NCBI GenBank assembly: GCA_026713285.1
Contig: JAPOOT010000313.1
Location: 1 to 7,035 of the forward strand
Length of the DNA stretch: 7,035 nt
Direction: 5' to 3'
DNA from: Gemmatimonadota bacterium
GTDB taxonomy: Bacteria > JAAXHH01
Shown: positions 5,317-7,035 of the stretch, in pieces
Layout: every line of letters begins with the position of its first letter
Numbering within the stretch: position 1 is the first letter of the stretch
The notes under the pieces: generated by a model
What the model was told of the DNA's origin: nothing
What the model saw: only the letters and a program-made list of their open reading frames with translations
Database searches by the model: none
Position numbers and translations under genes: made by a program

Positions 5317-6405
5317 ATAGGCAGCGCCGAGCCGGGCGATTTCCAAGGCGGTTTTTCCGTTGTTGTTCAGCACGGTCCCGTCCGCGCCCTCGGCGAGCAG
5401 GACCTCCGCGGCTTTGGCATGCCCTTCGTACGTGGCCCTGTGTAGGGGTGTGCGACCCTTGCGATCCCGGGCATCCAGGTCCGCTCCGGTCTGTGCGAGT
5501 AGTTTCACGGATTCCGACTGGCCGCTTTCCGCCGCCAGGTGCAAGGGCGTTCGGCGCGCCTTGTTCCGGGCGTCCACCTCGGCGCCATGGTCCAGCAGCA
5601 GCTTAGTGCACGCAACGGAACCTGCCCGGCACGCCCAGTGCAGCGGGGTCATCCCGTAAACGCCAATTTCCCTGGCCGTCGCCGGATCGGCAGCCTGGAG
5701 ATCCAGGACCCGGGTCGCGTCATTCAGTCCCGCCGCCGCGTAGGCGTCGTATACCGCGCCGTCCTCGATCAACAAGCGGGCGACTTCGCGCTTGCCTTCG
5801 TTCCGGCGTGCGTCGTCTCCACCCCACCTGCCAGGCGCCACAGCCTCGTGCAGGGCCGTCTCACCCCGCTCCCCGTTGCCCTTGATCGGCAGTTCGTGAT
5901 GCACCGAAGCGCCATGGTCGATCAGGAGCCCGGCGACTTCAGGAAACCCACCCCAGGCGGCCCAGTACATGAGGGAAAGGTTCGCGGGCCAGCCCGTGTG
6001 GGGCTTTTCGATGGACACCGGGGTGGCGTCCGCCGCACCCGCGGCGAAAACGGCTTCGAGGGTATCCACTGAACCCGCCCAGGCTGCTTCGTGCAGGACA
6101 TTGTAGGAGGTCGTGTCGATGCTTAAAACGGTACCGCGATCAAGGAGAAACGATACCGTCTTTCCACAGCCGCGCATGCCGACGGCGACGGTAAGCAGGC
6201 TGGAACCGATGCGATCGAGAACGGCTGGATGTTCCGTGTGGATTTCCGCCATCATCGAGAGGTCCGGCTGCCCATCCCAACGCTCCGGCGCATGGCCGAT
6301 AGCCGCTTCGATGAAGCGCCCTTCCGCTTGCGTGACGTCCGGCAACTGCTCTTCACGAAGAAACCAATTCTGCCGGAACAACCGGATTGCGGGACTGTCG
6401 AGCAC
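5299..6405 (-). CDS. Ankyrin-repeat protein
   Basis: A 368-aa protein from a GTG at 6403-6405. This start is chosen because GGGAGG (plus-strand 6410-6415) lies 4 nt upstream and it follows the DUF899 gene stop by 29 nt; starts farther upstream would run into that gene. Clear ankyrin repeats lie at about 250-282 (GMTPLHWACRAG), 284-315 (RRTPLHLAAESG) and 317-348 (GRTPLHRATYEG), with a partial repeat at 350-361. Degenerate repeats are visible near 69-98, 101-126, 143-171 and 180-219, where ETALHEA is best kept. The N-terminal 65 residues hold no repeat and I do not recognise them. There is no signal peptide or membrane segment, so it is probably a cytosolic protein-binding scaffold. GMRGCGKT (76-83) resembles a P-loop but lies in a degenerate repeat and is probably coincidental. 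A location between DUF899 and dehydrogenase genes suggests a bacterial housekeeping or stress role more than a secreted effector. Confidence 0.85.
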   Translation of the reverse strand: MLDSPAIRLFRQNWFLREEQLPDVTQAEGRFIEAAIGHAPERWDGQPDLSMMAEIHTEHPAVLDRIGSSLLTVAVGMRGCGKTVSFLLDRGTVLSIDTTSYNVLHEAAWAGSVDTLEAVFAAGAADATPVSIEKPHTGWPANLSLMYWAAWGGFPEVAGLLIDHGASVHHELPIKGNGERGETALHEAVAPGRWGGDDARRNEGKREVARLLIEDGAVYDAYAAAGLNDATRVLDLQAADPATAREIGVYGMTPLHWACRAGSVACTKLLLDHGAEVDARNKARRTPLHLAAESGQSESVKLLAQTGADLDARDRKGRTPLHRATYEGHAKAAEVLLAEGADGTVLNNNGKTALEIARLGAAYLKKRA

Positions 6406-6415
6406 CGCGCCTCCC
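6406..6415 (-). promoter_or_regulatory. Shine-Dalgarno site fixing the GTG start of the ankyrin gene
   Basis: On the minus strand GGGAGG (plus-strand 6410-6415) is 4 nt before the GTG at 6403-6405, in the 29-nt gap after the DUF899 stop. The same frame is open upstream to 6582, but that part overlaps the end of the DUF899 gene and does not look like ankyrin sequence. The SD therefore decides the start. Confidence 0.7.
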
Positions 6416-6434
6416 GTTGGCTCGAGACCAGCCG

Positions 6435-7035
6435 CTATTCGAGCAGATTGGCGCCGCCGTCGTCCATTTTCCCGGGCTGGCGCCAGTACCGGTACTGCGG
6501 GGTCCATTCCGCTTCGCCCAGGCCCGCGAGCCCCAGCAGGTTCCAGAGCGAGCAGTACAGGTCGCCGGGACCAAATACACAACTGTTCTTCCGTAGTACC
6601 CGGTCATCCTTCCGTTCGTAGACCACGGCGCCGGGCATGTTCTCCACGCCTTCCATCACCGTCTGCTCCACGATGTAATCGCCGCCTCCGTGGGAAGCGA
6701 GGCGAAAGCGCCAGTTTCTCGAATTTGCGAAATCACGCTGCAAGGCTGGAGGATCGCCGGAAAGGAGCACGACGGACATGGCGTCCTCAAGATGGGCAAG
6801 CATGCCGTTGAATCCGTCCGCCCAGAGCGTACAGTATCGGCAGCCCTGCCCCATGTTGTGGATGGCCAGCAGGCGGTCGCGGCCGGCGAACAGGTCAAGC
6901 AGGGAGACTTCCCCGGTCAGGGTGGCGAACCGGTAATCGGGAACCGGCCGCGGATCGTTGTCTCGCCGCAACGCGTTCAACTTCGCGGTGAGCTCGTATA
7001 TCTGCCGTTCGAGGGCGACGATGTCCCGGTCAGCC
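6435..7035 (-). CDS. DUF899 family thioredoxin-like protein (5' end cut by window edge)
   Basis: The minus-strand frame is open from the window edge to a TAG at 6435-6437, giving 199 visible residues. The start lies outside; the TTG at 6978-6980 is internal, because family-like sequence (ALERQIYELTAKLNALRR) precedes it. The family pattern is clear: an N-terminal helix, PVPDYRFATLTGEVSLLDLFAGRDRLLAIHNMG, then GCRYCTLWADGFNG with a CxxC pair (visible residues 65 and 68). SVVLLSGDPP, NWRFRLASHGGGDYI and the C-terminal FGPGDLYCSLWNLLGL follow. This matches the DUF899 thioredoxin-like fold, and CxxC suggests thiol redox activity, though family members are poorly characterised. There is no signal peptide in the visible part, and the protein is probably cytosolic. 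The ankyrin gene starts 29 nt after the stop on the same strand, so they are probably co-transcribed. Confidence 0.87.
   Translation of the reverse strand, partial: ADRDIVALERQIYELTAKLNALRRDNDPRPVPDYRFATLTGEVSLLDLFAGRDRLLAIHNMGQGCRYCTLWADGFNGMLAHLEDAMSVVLLSGDPPALQRDFANSRNWRFRLASHGGGDYIVEQTVMEGVENMPGAVVYERKDDRVLRKNSCVFGPGDLYCSLWNLLGLAGLGEAEWTPQYRYWRQPGKMDDGGANLLE

Noticed and set aside
6406..6582. Longer N-terminus for the ankyrin protein from 6582
   Set aside because: It would overlap the DUF899 gene by nearly 150 bases, and the residues there are shadow-like. The GTG at 6405 has a strong SD in the gap.
5299..6582. Ankyrin protein as an ATPase because of GMRGCGKT
   Set aside because: The P-loop-like string lies where a degenerate ankyrin repeat is expected, with no Walker B or other ATPase motifs.

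Overview
The window is a GC-rich bacterial segment with tightly packed genes, G/C-dominated third codon positions, mostly good Shine-Dalgarno (SD) sites and some TTG/GTG starts. No rRNA, tRNA, CRISPR array or insertion sequence is visible. The gene mix is a phytanoyl-CoA dioxygenase (PhyH)-like enzyme, a TIM-barrel amidohydrolase, a DUF3500 protein, a D-2-hydroxyacid dehydrogenase, an ankyrin protein and a DUF899 thioredoxin-like protein. It resembles uncultured marine or sponge-associated lineages such as Latescibacterota, Poribacteria or Gemmatimonadota. That placement is inference from gene content and cannot be settled from this sequence.

Layout. (1) Bases 1-1162, minus strand: a sugar-nucleotide 3,5-epimerase-like (RmlC family) gene starting at a TTG, followed by a multi-pass membrane protein that runs off the left edge. 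(2) Bases 1163-1350: divergent intergenic region with a possible promoter. (3) Bases 1351-4153, plus strand: a probable three-gene operon of PhyH-like dioxygenase, amidohydrolase and DUF3500 protein. (4) Bases 4154-4304: convergent intergenic region with a GC-rich palindrome and a 21-bp tandem array. (5) Bases 4305-7035, minus strand: a probable three-gene operon of DUF899 thioredoxin-like protein (cut by the right edge), ankyrin-repeat protein (GTG start) and NAD-dependent D-2-hydroxyacid dehydrogenase.

Working together: the plus-strand trio combines an oxygenase, a hydrolase and a protein of unknown function. With the nearby hydroxyacid dehydrogenase this suggests catabolism of a small organic substrate, but the substrate cannot be read from sequence. 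The DUF899-ankyrin pair suggests a redox or stress role.

The most unusual signal is not a gene. Short tandem duplications sit on or just after stop codons: a 44-bp-period copy of the epimerase tail, a 25-bp-period repeat over the amidohydrolase stop, a 21-bp-period repeat over the ankyrin stop, and a 21-bp array just after the dehydrogenase stop that continues its reading frame as GPERGAN heptads. A fifth repeat, a 15-bp VAAGE array, lies inside the epimerase near its C-terminus.
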